Origin: Megachile rotundata | Lineage: Eukaryota; Arthropoda; Insecta; Hymenoptera; Megachilidae | Direction of reading: 5' to 3' | Assembly (NCBI RefSeq): GCF_050947335.1 | Contig: NW_027473315.1 | Span: 3,038,001 to 3,102,000, forward strand | DNA length: 64,000 bases | Shown here: piece by piece, positions 11,939 to 26,601 of the stretch | Position numbering within the stretch: the first letter of the stretch is position 1 | Layout: each line of letters opens with the position of its first letter | Program-made: the position numbers and the translations under genes | The notes under the pieces: model-generated | What the model was told of the DNA's origin: nothing | Databases searched by the model: none | Seen by the model: the letters and a program-made list of their open reading frames with translations, nothing else

Positions 11939-12931
11939 TGTGATTGTATGACTGTGATTGTATGATTGTGATTGTGCGATTGTGATTGTACGATTGTGAA
12001 TGTACGATTGTGATTGTATGATTGCGATTGTATGAATATGATTGTATGATTGTGATTGCATGATTGTGATTGTATGATTGTGATTGTATGATTGTGATTG
12101 TATGATTGTATTTGGGAGTTTGTATTTGGGATATTGTAATTGTATGATTGCGATTGTATGATTGTGATTGTATGATTGTGATGTATGATTGTAATTGTAT
12201 GATTATGATTGTATGATTGTGATTGCATGATTGTGATTGTATGATTGTGATTGCATGATTTTGAATGTATGATTGTGATTGCATGATTGTGATTGTATGA
12301 TTGTGATTGTATGATTGTGATTGTATGATTGTGATAGTATGATTGTGATTGTATGATTATAATTGTATGATTGTGATTGTATGATTGTATTTGGGAGATT
12401 GTATTTGGGAGATTGTAATTGTATGATTGCGATTGTATGATTGTGATTGTATGATTGCGATTGTATGAATGCGATTGTATGATTGTGATTGTATGATTGT
12501 GATTGTATGATTGCGATTGTATGATTGTGATTGTATGATTGTGATTGTATGATTGTGATCGTATGATTGTATTTGGGAGATTGTAATTGTATGATTGCGA
12601 TTGTATGATTGTGATTGCATGATTGTGATTGTTTGATTGTGATTGCATGATTTTGAATGTATGATTGTGATTGCATGATTGTGATTGTATGATTGTGAGT
12701 GTATGATTGTGATTGTATGATTGTATTTGGGAGATTGTATTTGGGAGATTGTATTTGGGAGATTGTATTTGGGAGATTGCATTTGGGAGATTGTATTTGG
12801 GAGATGGTAATTGTATGATTGCGATTGTATGATTGTGATTGTATGATTGCGATTGTATGATTGTGATTGTATGATTGTGGTGTATGATTGTAATTGTATG
12901 ATTATGATTGTATGATTGTGATTGTATGATT
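11939..12931. repeat. 993-bp block, copy 2 (offset 2489)
   Basis: Second copy of 9450-10442. The difference I noticed is G at 12806 (GAGATGG, the last GGG unit) where copy 1 has T at 10317. Beyond 12931 the copies part: copy 1 goes to GAGATTG units and copy 2 to a TTATG unit. Confidence 0.88.
12722..12805. repeat. Six-unit GGG block
   Basis: Six GGG at 14-bp spacing from 12729, 2489 bp from the block at 10233. It is followed by the variant GATGGTAATTG. Confidence 0.95.
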
Positions 12932-14880
12932 ATGATTGTATGATTGTGGTTGTATGATTGCGATTGTATGATTGTGATTGTATGATTATGATTGTATTTT
13001 TGTGATTGCATGATTGTGATTGTATGATTGTGATTGTATGATTGTGATTGTATGATTGTGATTGTATGATTGTGATTGTATGATTGTGATTGTATGATTG
13101 TGATTGTATGATTGTGATTGTATGAGTGTGATTGTCTGATTGTGGTTGTGCGATTGTGATTGTACGATTGTGAATGTACGATTGTGATTGTATGATTGTG
13201 ATTGTATGAATATGATTGTATGATTGTGATTGCATGATTGTGATTGTATGATTGAGATTGTATGATTGTGATTGTATGCTTGCGATTGTATGATTGTGAT
13301 TGTATGATTGTGATTGTATGACTGTGATTGTATGATTGTGATTGTATGATTGTGATTGTATGATTGTATTTGGGAGATTGTATTTGGGAGAGTGTAATTG
13401 TATGATTGCGATTGTATGATTGTGGTTGTATGATTGTGATGTATGATTGTAATTGTATGATTATGATTGTATGATTGTGATTGTATGATTATGATTGCAT
13501 GATTGTGATTGTATGATTGCGATTGTATGATTGTGATTGTATGATTATGATTGTATTTTTGTGATTGCATGATTGTGATTGTATGATTGTGATTGTATGA
13601 TTGTGATTGTATGATTGTGATTGTACGATTGTGATTGTATGATTGTGATTGTATGATTGTGATTGTATGAGTGTGATTGTCTGATTGTGGTTGTGCGATT
13701 GTGATTGTACGATTGTGAATGTACGATTGTGATTGTATGATTGTGATTGTATGAATATGATTGTATGATTGTGATTGCATGATTGTGATTGTATGATTGA
13801 GATTGTATGATTGTGATTGTATGCTTGCGATTGTATGATTGTGATTGTATGATTGTGATTCTTTGATTGTGATTGTACGATTGTGATTGTATGATTGTGA
13901 TTGTATGATTGTGATTGTATGAGTGTGATTGTATGATTGTGATTGTATGATTGTGATTGTATGATTGTGATAGTATGATTGTGACTGTATGATTGTGATT
14001 GCATGACTGTGATTGTATGATTGTGATTGTGCGATTGTGATTGTACGATTGTGAATGTACGATTGTGATTGTATGATCGTGATTGTATGAATATGATTGT
14101 ATGATTGTGATTGCATGATTGTGATTGTATGATTGTGATTGTATGATTGTGATTGTATGATTGTATTTGGGAGTTTGTATTTGGGATATTGTAATTGTAT
14201 GATTGCGATTGTATGATTGTGATTGTATGATTGTGATGTATGATTGTAATTGTATGATTATGATTGTATGATTGTGATTGCATGGTTGTGATTGTATGAT
14301 TGTGATTGCATGATTTTGAATGTATGATTGTGATTGCATGATTGTGATTGTATGATTGTGATTGTATGATTGTGATTGTATGATTGTGATAGTATGATTG
14401 TGATTGTATGATTGTGATTGTATGATTGTGATTGTATGATTATAATTGTATGATTGTGATTGTATGATTGTATTTGGGAGATTGTATTTGGGAGATTGTA
14501 TTTGGGAGATTGTAATTGTATGATTGCGATTGTATGATTGTGATTGTATGATTGCGATTGTATGAATGCGATTGTATGATTGTGATTGTATGATTGTGAT
14601 TGTATGATTGTGATTGTATGATTGTGATCGTATGATTGTATTTGGGAGATTGTATTTGGGAGATTGTAATTGTATGATTGCGATTGTATGATTGTGATTG
14701 TATGATTGCGATTGTATGATTGTGATTGTATGATTGTGATGTATGATTGTAAATGTATGATTATGATTGTATGATTGTGATTGTATAATTGTGATTGTAT
14801 GATTGTGATTGTATGATTGTGATTGTATGATTGTGATTGTATGATTGTGATGTATGATTGTAATTGTATGATTATGATTG

Positions 14881-15006
14881 TATGATTGTGATTGTATGAT
14901 TGTGATTGTATGATTGTGATTGTATGATTGTGATTGTATGATTGTGATTGTATGATTGTGATTGTATGATTGTGATTGTATGATTGTGATTGTATGATTG
15001 TGATTG
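14881..15006. repeat. Homogeneous run of nine consensus units
   Basis: Nine perfect TATGATTGTGATTG units between a TTATG unit and a GAGATTG unit. The same position in the copies at 21309 and 58274 holds seven units, so the run length varies between otherwise matching HORs. Confidence 0.9.
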
Positions 15007-16132
15007 TATGATTGAGATTGTATGATTGTGATTGTATGCTTGCGATTGTATGATTGTGATTGTATGATTGTGATTGTATGACTGTGATTGTATGATTGTG
15101 ATTGTATGATTGTGATTGTATGATTGTATTTGGGAGATTGTATTTGGGAGATTGTAATTGTATGATTGCGATTGTATGATTGTGATTGTATGATTGTGAT
15201 AGTATGAATGCGATTGTATGATTGTGATTGTATGATTGTGATTGTATGATTGTGATTGTATGATTGTGATTGTATGATTGTGATCGTATGATTGTGATTG
15301 TATGATTGTGATTGTATGATTGTGATAGTATGATTGTGATTGTATGATTGTGATTGTATGATTGTGATTGTATGATTATAATTGTATAATTGTGATTGTA
15401 TGATTGTATTTGGGAGATTGTATTTGGGAGATTGTAATTGTATGATTGCGATTGTATGATTGTGATTGTATGATTGCGATTGTATGAATGCGATTGTATG
15501 ATTGTGATTGTATGATTGTGATTGTATGATTGTGATTGTATGATTGTGATTGTATGATTGTGATCGTATGATTGTATTTGGGAGATTGTAATTGTATGAT
15601 TGCGATTGTATGATTGTGATTGCATGATTGTGATTGTTTGATTGTGATTGCATGATTTTGAATGTATGATTGTGATTGCATGATTGTGATTGTATGATTG
15701 TGATTGTATGATTGTGATTGTATGATTGTGATAGTATGATTGTGATTGTATGATTGTGATTGTATGATTGTGATTGTATGATTATAATTGTATAATTGTG
15801 ATTGTATGATTGTATTTGGGAGATTGTATTTGGGAGATTGTAATTGTATGATTGCGATTGTATGATTGTGATTGTATGATTGCGATTGTATGAATGCGAT
15901 TGTATGATTGTGATTGTATGATTGTGATTTTATGATTGTGATTGTATGATTGTGATTGTATGATTGTGATCGTATGATTGTATTTGGGAGATTGTAATTG
16001 TATGATTGCGATTGTATGATTGTGATTGCATGATTGTGATTGTTTGATTGTGATTGCATGATTTTGAATGTATGATTGTGATTGCATGATTGTGATTGTA
16101 TGATTGTGATTGTATGATTGTGATTGTATGAT

Positions 16133-16216
16133 TGTATTTGGGAGATTGTATTTGGGAGATTGTATTTGGGAGATTGTATTTGGGAGATTGCATTTGGGAG
16201 ATTGTATTTGGGAGAT
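16133..16216. repeat. Six-unit GGG block
   Basis: Six GGG at 14-bp spacing from 16140, with TGCATTT in unit five. It ends a module starting at TTATAATTG (15782). Confidence 0.95.
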
Positions 16217-17059
16217 TGTAATTGTATGATTGCGATTGTATGATTGTGATTGTATGATTGCGATTGTATGATTGCGATTGTATGATTGTGATGTATGATT
16301 GTAATTGTATGATTATGATTGTATGATTGTGATTGTATGATTGAGATTGTATGATTGAGATTGTATGAATGTGATTGTATGCTTGCGATTGTATGATTGT
16401 GATTGTATGATTGTGATTGTATGATTGTGATTGCATGATTTTGAATGTATGATTGTGATTGTATGATTGTGATTGTATGATTGTGATTGTATGATTGTGA
16501 TTGTATGATTGTATTTGCGAGATTGTATTTGGGAGATTGTAATTGTATGATTGCGATTGTATGATTGTGATTGTATGATTGTAATGTATGATTGTAATTG
16601 TATGATTATGATTGTATGATTGTGATTGTATGATTATGATTGTATGATTGTGGTTGTATGATTGCGATTGTATGATTGTGATTGTATGATTATGATTCTA
16701 TTTTTGTGATTGCATGATTGTGATTGTATGATTGTGATTGTATGATTGTGATTGTATGATTGTGATTGTATGATTGTGATTGTATGATTGTGATTGTATG
16801 ATTGTGATTGTATGATTGTGATTGTATGAGTGTGATTGTCTGATTGTGGTTGTGCGATTGTGATTGTACGATTGTGAATGTACGATTGTGATTGTATGAT
16901 TGTGATTGTATGAATATGATTGTATGATTGTGATTGCATGATTGTGATTGTATGATTGAGATTGTATGATTGTGATTGTATGCTTGCGATTGTATGATTG
17001 TGATTGTATGATTGTGATTGTATGACTGTGATTGTATGATTGTGATTGTATGATTGTGA

Positions 17060-18735
17060 TTGTATGATTGTATTTGGGAGATTGTATTTGGGAGATTGTA
17101 ATTGTATGATTGCGATTGTATGATTGTGATTGTATGATTGTGATGTATGAATGTAATTGTATGATTATGATTGTATGATTGTGATTGTATGATTATGATT
17201 GTATGATTGTGATTGTATGATTGCGATTGTATGATTGTGATTGTATGATTATGATTGTATTTTTGTGATTGCATGATTGTGATTGTATGATTGTGATTGT
17301 ATGATTGTGATTGTATGATTGTGATTGTATGATTGTGATTGTATGAGTGTGATTGTCTGATTGTGGTTGTGCGATTGTGATTGTACGATTGTGAATGTAC
17401 GATTGTGATTGTATGATTGTGATTGTATGAATATGATTGTATGATTGTGATTGCATGATTGTGATTGTATGATTGTATTTGGGAGTTTGTATTTGGGATA
17501 TTGTAATTGTATGATTGCGATTGTATGATTGTGATTGTATGATTGTGATTGTATGATTGTGATTGTATGATTGTATTTGGGAGATTGTATTTGGGAGATT
17601 GTAATTGTATGATTGCGATTGTATGATTGTGGTTGTATGATTGTGATGTATGATTGTAATTGTATGATTATGATTGTATGATTGTGATTGTATGATTATG
17701 ATTGCATGATTGTGATTGTATGATTGCGATTGTATGATTGTGATTGTATGATTATGATTGTATTTTTGTGATTGCATGATTGTGATTGTATGATTGTGAT
17801 TGTATGATTGCGATTGTATGATTGTGATTGTATGATTGCGATTGTATGATTGCGATTGTATGATTGTGATGTATGATTGTAATTGTATGATTATGATTGT
17901 ATGATTGTGATTGTATGATTGTGATTGTATGACTGTGATTGTATGATTGTGATTGTATGATTGTGATTGTATGATTGTATTTGGGAGATTGTATTTGGGA
18001 GATTGTAATTGTATGAGTGTGATTGTCTGATTGTGGTTGTGCGATTGTGATTGTACGATTGTGAATGTACGATTGTGATTGTATGATTGTGATTGTATGA
18101 ATATGATTGTATGATTGTGATTGCATGATTGTGATTGTATGATTGAGATTGTATGATTGTGATTGTATGCTTGCGATTGTATGATTGTGATTGTATGATT
18201 GTGATTCTTTGATTATGATTGTACGATTGTGATTGTATGATTGTGATTGTATGATTGTGATTGTATGAGTGTGATTGTATGATTGTGATTGTATGATTGT
18301 GATTGTATGATTGTGATAGTATGATTGTGACTGTATGATTGTGATTGCATGACTGTGATTGTATGATTGTGATTGTGCGATTGTGATTGTACGATTGTGA
18401 ATGTACGATTGTGATTGTATGATCGTGATTGTATGAATATGATTGTATGATTGTGATTGCATGATTGTGATTGTATGATTGTGATTGTATGATTGTGATT
18501 GTATGATTGTATTTGGGAGTTTGTATTTGGGATATTGTAATTGTATGATTGCGATTGTATGATTGTGATTGTATGATTGTGATGTATGATTGTAATTGTA
18601 TGATTATGATTGTATGATTGTGATTGCATGGTTGTGATTGTATGATTGTGATTGCATGATTTTGAATGTATGATTGTGATTGCATGATTGTGATTGTATG
18701 ATTGTGATTGTATGATTGTGATTGTATGATTGTGA
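17060..18735. repeat. ~1.84-kb HOR, copy 1
   Basis: This copy aligns with 18876-20579. Offsets step through 1816 (GGG 17076/18892), 1830 (T5 unit 17259/19089; GGGAGTTTG 17481/19311) and 1844 (T5 unit 17760/19604; GATTCTTTG 18203/20047; TGATCGTG 18424/20268). Each 14-bp step is one added unit in copy 2. 1844 equals 132 units minus 4. Confidence 0.86.
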
Positions 18736-18875
18736 TTGTATGAATATGATTGTATGATTGTGATTGCATGATTGTGATTGTATGATTGTATTTGGGAGTT
18801 TGTATTTGGGATATTGTAATTGTATGATTGCGATTGTATGATTGTGATTGTATGATTGTGATTGTATGATTGTGA

Positions 18876-20579
18876 TTGTATGATTGTATTTGGGAGATTG
18901 TATTTGGGAGATTGTAATTGTATGATTGCGATTGTATGATTGTGGTTGTATGATTGTGATGTATGATTGTAATTGTATGATTATGATTGTATGATTGTGA
19001 TTGTATGATTATGATTGCATGATTGTGATTGTATGATTGCGATTGTATGATTGCGATTGTATGATTGTGATTGTATGATTATGATTGTATTTTTGTGATT
19101 GCATGATTGTGATTGTATGATTGTGATTGTATGATTGTGATTGTATGATTGTGATTGTATGATTGTGATTGTATGAGTGTGATTGTCTGATTGTGGTTGT
19201 GCGATTGTGATTGTACGATTGTGAATGTACGATTGTGATTGTATGATTGTGATTGTATGAATATGATTGTATGATTGTGATTGCATGATTGTGATTGTAT
19301 GATTGTATTTGGGAGTTTGTATTTGGGATATTGTAATTGTATGATTGCGATTGTATGATTGTGATTGTATGATTGTGATTGTATGATTGTGATTGTATGA
19401 TTGTGATTGTATGATTGTATTTGGGAGATTGTATTTGGGAGATTGTAATTGTATGATTGCGATTGTATGATTGTGGTTGTATGATTGTGATGTATGATTG
19501 TAATTGTATGATTATGATTGTATGATTGTGATTGTATGATTATGATTGCATGATTGTGATTGTATGATTGCGATTGTATGATTGTGATTGTATGATTATG
19601 ATTGTATTTTTGTGATTGCATGATTGTGATTGTATGATTGTGATTGTATGATTGCGATTGTATGATTGTGATTGTATGATTGCGATTGTATGATTGCGAT
19701 TGTATGATTGTGATGTATGATTGTAATTGTATGATTATGATTGTATGATTGTGATTGTATGATTGTGATTGTATGACTGTGATTGTATGATTGTGATTGT
19801 ATGATTGTGATTGTATGATTGTATTTGGGAGATTGTATTTGGGAGATTGTAATTGTATGAGTGTGATTGTCTGATTGTGGTTGTGCGATTGTGATTGTAC
19901 GATTGTGAATGTACGATTGTGATTGTATGATTGTGATTGTATGAATATGATTGTATGATTGTGATTGCATGATTGTGATTGTATGATTGAGATTGTATGA
20001 TTGTGATTGTATGCTTGCGATTGTATGATTGTGATTGTATGATTGTGATTCTTTGATTATGATTGTACGATTGTGATTGTATGATTGTGATTGTATGATT
20101 GTGATTGTATGAGTGTGATTGTATGATTGTGATTGTATGATTGTGATTGTATGATTGTGATAGTATGATTGTGACTGTATGATTGTGATTGCATGACTGT
20201 GATTGTATGATTGTGATTGTGCGATTGTGATTGTACGATTGTGAATGTACGATTGTGATTGTATGATCGTGATTGTATGAATATGATTGTATGATTGTGA
20301 TTGCATGATTGTGATTGTATGATTGTGATTGTATGATTGTGATTGTATGATTGTATTTGGGAGTTTGTATTTGGGATATTGTAATTGTATGATTGCGATT
20401 GTATGATTGTGATTGTATGATTGTGATGTTTGATTGTAATTGTATGATTATGATTGTATGATTGTGATTGCATGGTTGTGATTGTATGATTGTGATTGCA
20501 TGATTTTGAATGTATGATTGTGATTGCATGATTGTGATTGTATGATTGTGATTGTATGATTGTGATTGTATGATTGTGA
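18876..20579. repeat. ~1.84-kb HOR, copy 2
   Basis: Second copy of 17060-18735. A private base is T at 20430 (GATGTTTG) where copy 1 has A at 18586. The shared unusual unit GATTCTTTGATTATG shows the two copies are closer to each other than to other GATTCTTTG HORs, which read GATTCTTTGATTGTG. Confidence 0.86.
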
Positions 20580-23430
20580 TTGTATGATTGTGATTGTATG
20601 ATTGTGATTGTCTGACTGTGGTTGTGCGATTGTGATTGTACGATTGTGATTGTACGATTGTGATTGTATGATTGTGATTGTATGATTATGATTGTGTGAT
20701 TGTGATTGCATGATTGTGATTGTATGATTGTGATTGCATGATTTTGAATGTATGATTGTGATTGCATGATTGTGATTGTATGATTGTGATTGTATGATTG
20801 TGATTGTATGATTGTGATAGTATGATTGTGATTGTATGATTGTGATTGTATGATTGTGATTGTATGATTATAATTGTATGATTGTGATTGTATGATTGTA
20901 TTTGGGAGATTGTATTTGGGAGATTGTATTTGGGAGATTGTAATTGTATGATTGCGATTGTATGATTGTGATTGTATGATTGCGATTGTATGAATGCGAT
21001 TGTATGATTGTGATTGTATGATTGTGATTGTATGATTGTGATTGTATGATTGTGATCGTATGATTGTATTTGGGAGATTGTATTTGGGAGATTGTAATTG
21101 TATGATTGCGATTGTATGATTGTGATTGTATGATTGCGATTGTATGATTGTGATTGTATGATTGTGATGTATGATTGTAAATGTATGATTATGATTGTAT
21201 GATTGTGATTGTATAATTGTGATTGTATGATTGTGATTGTATGATTGTGATTGTATGATTGTGATTGTATGATTGTGATGTATGATTGTAATTGTATGAT
21301 TATGATTGTATGATTGTGATTGTATGATTGTGATTGTATGATTGTGATTGTATGATTGTGATTGTATGATTGTGATTGTATGATTGTGATTGTATGATTG
21401 TGATTGTATGATTGAGATTGTATGATTGTGATTGTATGCTTGCGATTGTATGATTGTGATTGTATGATTGTGATTGTATGACTGTGATTGTATGATTGTG
21501 ATTGTATGATTGTGATTGTATGATTGTATTTGGGAGATTGTATTTGGGAGATTGTAATTGTATGATTGCGATTGTATGATTGTGATTGTATGATTGTGAT
21601 AGTATGAATGCGATTGTATGATTGTGATTGTATGATTGTGATTGTATGATTGTGATTGTATGATTGTGATTGTATGATTGTGATCGTATGATTGTGATTG
21701 TATGATTGTGATTGTATGATTGTGATAGTATGATTGTGATTGTATGATTGTGATTGTATGATTGTGATTGTATGATTATAATTGTATAATTGTGATTGTA
21801 TGATTGTATTTGGGAGATTGTATTTGGGAGATTGTAATTGTATGATTGCGATTGTATGATTGTGGTTGTATGATTGCGATTGTATGAATGCGATTGTATG
21901 ATTGTGATTGTATGATTGTGATTGTATGATTGTGATTGTATGATTGTGATTGTATGATTGTGATCGTATGATTGTATTTGGGAGATTGTAATTGTATGAT
22001 TGCGATTGTATGATTGTGATTGCATGATTGTGATTGTTTGATTGTGATTGCATGATTTTGAATGTATGATTGTGATTGCATGATTGTGATTGTATGATTG
22101 TGATTGTATGATTGTGATTGTATGATTGTGATAGTATGATTGTGATTGTATGATTGTGATTGCATGATTGTGATTGTATGATTATAATTGTATAATTGTG
22201 ATTGTATGATTGTATTTGGGAGATTGTATTTGGGAGATTGTAATTGTATGATTGCGATTGTATGATTGTGATTGTATGATTGCGATTGTATGAATGCGAT
22301 TGTATGATTGTGATTGTATGATTGTGATTGTATGATTGTGATTGTATGATTGTGATTGTATGATTGTGATCGTATGATTGTATTTGGGAGATTGTAATTG
22401 TATGATTGCGATTGTATGATTGTGATTGCATGATTGTGATTGTTTGATTGTGATTGCATGATTTTGAATGTATGATTGTGATTGCATGATTGTGATTGTA
22501 TGATTGTGATTGTATGATTGTGATTGTATGATTGTATTTGGGAGATTGTATTTGGGAGATTGTATTTGGGAGATTGTATTTGGGAGATTGCATTTGGGAG
22601 ATTGTATTTGGGAGATTGTAATTGTATGATTGCGATTGTATGATTGTGATGTATGATTGTGATTGCATGATTTTGAATGTATGATTGTGATTGTATGATT
22701 GTGATTGTATGATTGTGATTGTATGATTGTGATTGTATGATTGTAATGTATGATCGTAATTGTATGATTATGATTGTATGATTGTGATTGTATGATTATG
22801 ATTGTATGATTGTGGTTGTATGATTGCGATTGTATGATTGTGATTGTATGATTATGATTCTATTTTTGTGATTGCATGATTGTGATTGTATGATTGTGAT
22901 TGTATGATTGTGATTGTATGATTGTGATTGTATGATTGTGATTGTATGATTGTGATTGTATGATTGTGATTGTATGATTGTGATTGTATGAGTGTGATTG
23001 TCTGATTGTGGTTGTGCGATTGTGATTGTACGATTGTGAATGTACGATTGTGATTGTATGATTGTGATTGTATGAATATGATTGTATGATTGTGATTGCA
23101 TGATTGTGATTGTATGATTGAGATTGTATGATTGTGATTGTATGCTTGCGATTGTATGATTGTGATTGTATGATTGTGATTGTATGACTGTGATTGTATG
23201 ATTGTGATTGTATGATTGTATTTGGGAGATTGTATTTGGGAGATTGTAATTGTATGATTGCGATTGTATGATTGTGATTGTATGATTGTGATGTATGAAT
23301 GTAATTGTATGATTATGATTGTATGATTGTGATTGTATGATTATGATTGTATGATTGTGATTGTATGATTGCGATTGTATGATTGTGATTGTATGATTAT
23401 GATTGTATTTTTGTGATTGCATGATTGTGA
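19690..23430. repeat. ~3.8-kb block, copy 2
   Basis: Second copy of 13.5-17.27 kb. Compared with copy 1 it has an added type b cassette (TCTG near 20610), lacks two units of the pure run (21309-21406, seven units), and lacks about 238 bp near 22.65 kb, where a GATGTATG unit joins directly to TGCATGATTTTG. Shared rare marks include GTAAATG (14749/21177). Confidence 0.82.
22533..22616. repeat. Six-unit GGG block
   Basis: Six GGG from 22540, exactly 6400 bp after the block at 16133. Confidence 0.95.
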
Positions 23431-23999
23431 TTGTATGATTGTGATTGTATGATTGTGATTGTATGATTGTGATTGTATGATTGTGATTGTATGAGTGTGA
23501 TTTTCTGATTGTGGTTGTGCGATTGTGATTGTATGATTGTGATGTATGATTGTAATTGTATGATTATGATTGTATGATTGTGATTGCATGATTGTGATTG
23601 TATGATTGTGATTGCATGATTTTGATTGTATGATTGTGATTGCATGATTGTGATTGTATGATTGTGATTGTATGATTGTGATTGTATGATTGTGATTGTA
23701 TGATTGTGATTGTATGATTGTGATTGTCTGATTGTGGTTGTGCGATTGTGATTGTACGATTGTGATTGTACGATTGTGATTGTATGATTGTGATTGTATG
23801 ATTATGATTGTGTGATTGTGATTGCATGATTGTGATTGTATGATTGTGATTGCATGATTTTGAATGTATGATTGTGATTGCATGATTGTGATTGTATGAT
23901 TGTGATTGTATGATTGTGATTGTATGATTGTGATAGTATGATTGTGATTGTATGATTGTGATTGTATGATTGTGATTGTATGATTATAATTGTATGATT

Positions 24000-24860
24000 G
24001 TGATTGTATGATTGTATTTGGGAGATTGTATTTGGGAGATTGTATTTGGGAGATTGTAATTGTATGATTGCGATTGTATGATTGTGATTGTATGATTGTG
24101 ATTGTATGATTGTGATTGTATGATTGTGTTCGTATGATTGTATTTGGGAGATTGTATTTGGGAGATTGTAATTGTATGATTGCGATTGTATGATTGCGAT
24201 TGTATGATTGCGATTGTATGATTGTGATTGTATGATTGTGATGTATGATTGTAATTGTATGATTATGATTGTATGATTGTGATTGTATGATTGTGATTGT
24301 ATGATTGTGATTGTATGATTGTGATTGTATGATTGTGATTGTATGATTGTGATTGTATGATTGTGATTGTATGATTGTGATTGTATGATTGTGATTGCAT
24401 GATTGTGATTGTATGGTTGTGATTGCATGATTTTGAATGTATGATTGTGATTGTATGATTGTGATTGTATGATTGTGATTGTATGATTGTGATTGTATGA
24501 TTGTGATAGTATGATTGTGATTGTATGATTGTGATTGTATGATTGTGATTGTATGATTGTGATTGTATGATTGTGATTGTATGATTGTGATTGTATGATT
24601 GTGATTGTATGATTGTGATTGCATGATTGTGATTGTATGATTGTGATTGCATGATTTTGAATGTATGATTGTGATTGTATGACTGTGATTGCATGATTGT
24701 GATTGTATGGTTGTGATTGCATGATTTTGAATGTATGATTGTGATTGTATGATTGTGATTGTATGATTGTGATTGTATGATTGTGATTGTATGATTGTGA
24801 TTGTATGATTGTGATTGTATGATTGTGATTGTATGATTGTGATTGTATGATTGTATTTGG
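24000..24860. repeat. GTTCG module, copy 1 of 3
   Basis: The module is marked by GTGTTCGTATG (GTTCG at 24128), GGG units, three GCG units in a row, plain runs and TATGGTTG followed by TGCATGATTTTGAATG. It recurs near 28.43-29.29 kb (GTTCG 28561) and 41.73-42.61 kb (GTTCG 41862). The final plain run has 8, 10 and 9 whole units in the three copies. Confidence 0.82.
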
Positions 24861-25691
24861 GAGATTGTATTTGGGAGATTGTAATTGTATGATTGCGATT
24901 GTATGGTTGTGATTGTATGATTGTGATTGTCTGATTGTGGTTGTGCGATTGTGGTTGTACGATTGTGATTTTACGATTGTGATTGTATGATTGTGATTGT
25001 ATGATTATGATTGTATGATTGTGATTGCATGATTGTGATTGTATGATTGTGATTGCATGATTTTGAATGTATGATTGTGATTGCATGATTGTGATTGTTT
25101 GATTGTGATTGTATGATTGTGATTGTATGATTGTGATAGTATGATTGTGATTGTATGATTGGGATTGTATGATTGTGATTGTATGATTATGATTGTATGA
25201 TTGTGATTGTATGATTAGATTTGGGAGATTGTATTTGGGAGATTGTAATTGTATGATTGCGATTGTATGATTGTGATTGTATGATTGTGATTGTATGATT
25301 GTGATTGTATGATTGTGATTGCATGATTGTGATTGTATAATTGTGATTGTATGATTGTGATTGTATGATTGTGATTGTATGATTGTGATTGTATGATTGT
25401 GATTGTATGATTGTGATTGTATGATTGTGATTGCATGATTGTGACTGTATGATTGTGATTGCATGATTTTGAATGTATGATTGTGATTGTATGATTGTGA
25501 TTGCATGATTGTGATTGTATGATTGTGATTGTATGATTGTGATTGTATGATTGTGATTGTATGATTATGATTGCATGATTGTGATTGCATGATTGTGATT
25601 GTATGATTGTGATTGCATGATTTTGAATGTATGATTGTGATTGCATGATTGTGATTGTATGATTGTGATTGTATGATTGTGATTGTATGAT

Positions 25692-25747
25692 TGTATTTGG
25701 GAGATTGTATTTGGGAGATTGTATTTGGGAGATTGTATTTGGGAGAT
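25692..25747. repeat. Four-unit GGG block
   Basis: GGG at 25699, 25713, 25727 and 25741. Unlike the six-unit blocks it has no TGCATTT unit. Confidence 0.93.
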
Positions 25748-26531
25748 TGTAATTGTATGATTGCGATTGTATGATTGTGATTGTATGATTGCGATTGTAT
25801 GATTGCGATTGTATGATTGTGATTGTATGATTATAATTGTATAATTGTGATTGTATGATTGTATTTGGGAGATTGTATTTGGGAGATTGTAATTGTATGA
25901 TTGCGATTGTATGATTGTGATAGTATGAATGCGATTGTATGTTTGTGATTGTATGATTGTGATTGTATGATTGTGATTGTATGATTGTGATTGTATGATT
26001 GTGATCGTATGATTGTGATTGTATGATTGTGATTGTATGATTGTGATAGTATGATTGTGATTGTATGATTGTGATTGTATGATTGTGATTCTATGATTAT
26101 AATTGTATAATTGTGATTGTATGATTGTATTTGGGAGATTGTATTTGGGAGATTGTAATTGTATGATTGCGATTGTATGATTGTGATTGTATGATTGCGA
26201 TTGCATGAATGCGATTGTATGATTGTGATTGTATGATTGTGATTGTATGATTGTGATTGTATGATTGTGATTGTATGATTGTGATCGTATGATTGTATTT
26301 GGGAGATTGTAATTGTATGATTGCGATTGTATGATTGTGATTGCATGATTGTGATTGTTTGATTGTGATTGCATGATTTTGAATGTATGATTGTGATTGC
26401 ATGATTGTGATTGTATGATTGTGATTGTATGATTGTGATTGTATGATTGTGATAGTATGATTGTGATTGTATGATTGTGATTGTATGATTGTGATTGTAT
26501 GATTATAATTGTATAATTGTGATTGTATGAT

Positions 26532-26601
26532 TGTATTTGGGAGATTGTATTTGGGAGATTGTATTTGGGAGATTGCATTTGGGAGATTGTATTTGGGAGA
26601 T
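26532..26601. repeat. Five-unit GGG block
   Basis: GGG at 26539, 26553, 26567, 26581 and 26595, with TGCATTT in unit four. It looks like a six-unit block that lost one TGTATTT unit. The same form occurs at 32303. Confidence 0.93.

Larger units (their letters stand above)
13500..17270. repeat. ~3.8-kb block, copy 1
   Basis: The block is shared with about 19.7-23.4 kb. The part marked by TGATCGTG (C at 14078) aligns with 20268 (offset 6190). The part from TGCATGATTTTG (14307) aligns with 20735 (offset 6428). After a run length change the offset is 6400 (15201/21601, 15782/22182, 16133/22533). From TAATGTATG (16581/22743) the offset is 6162. The two 238-bp changes (17 units each) are one gain and one loss in copy 2. 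The run at 14881-15006 has nine units against seven in copy 2. Confidence 0.82.
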
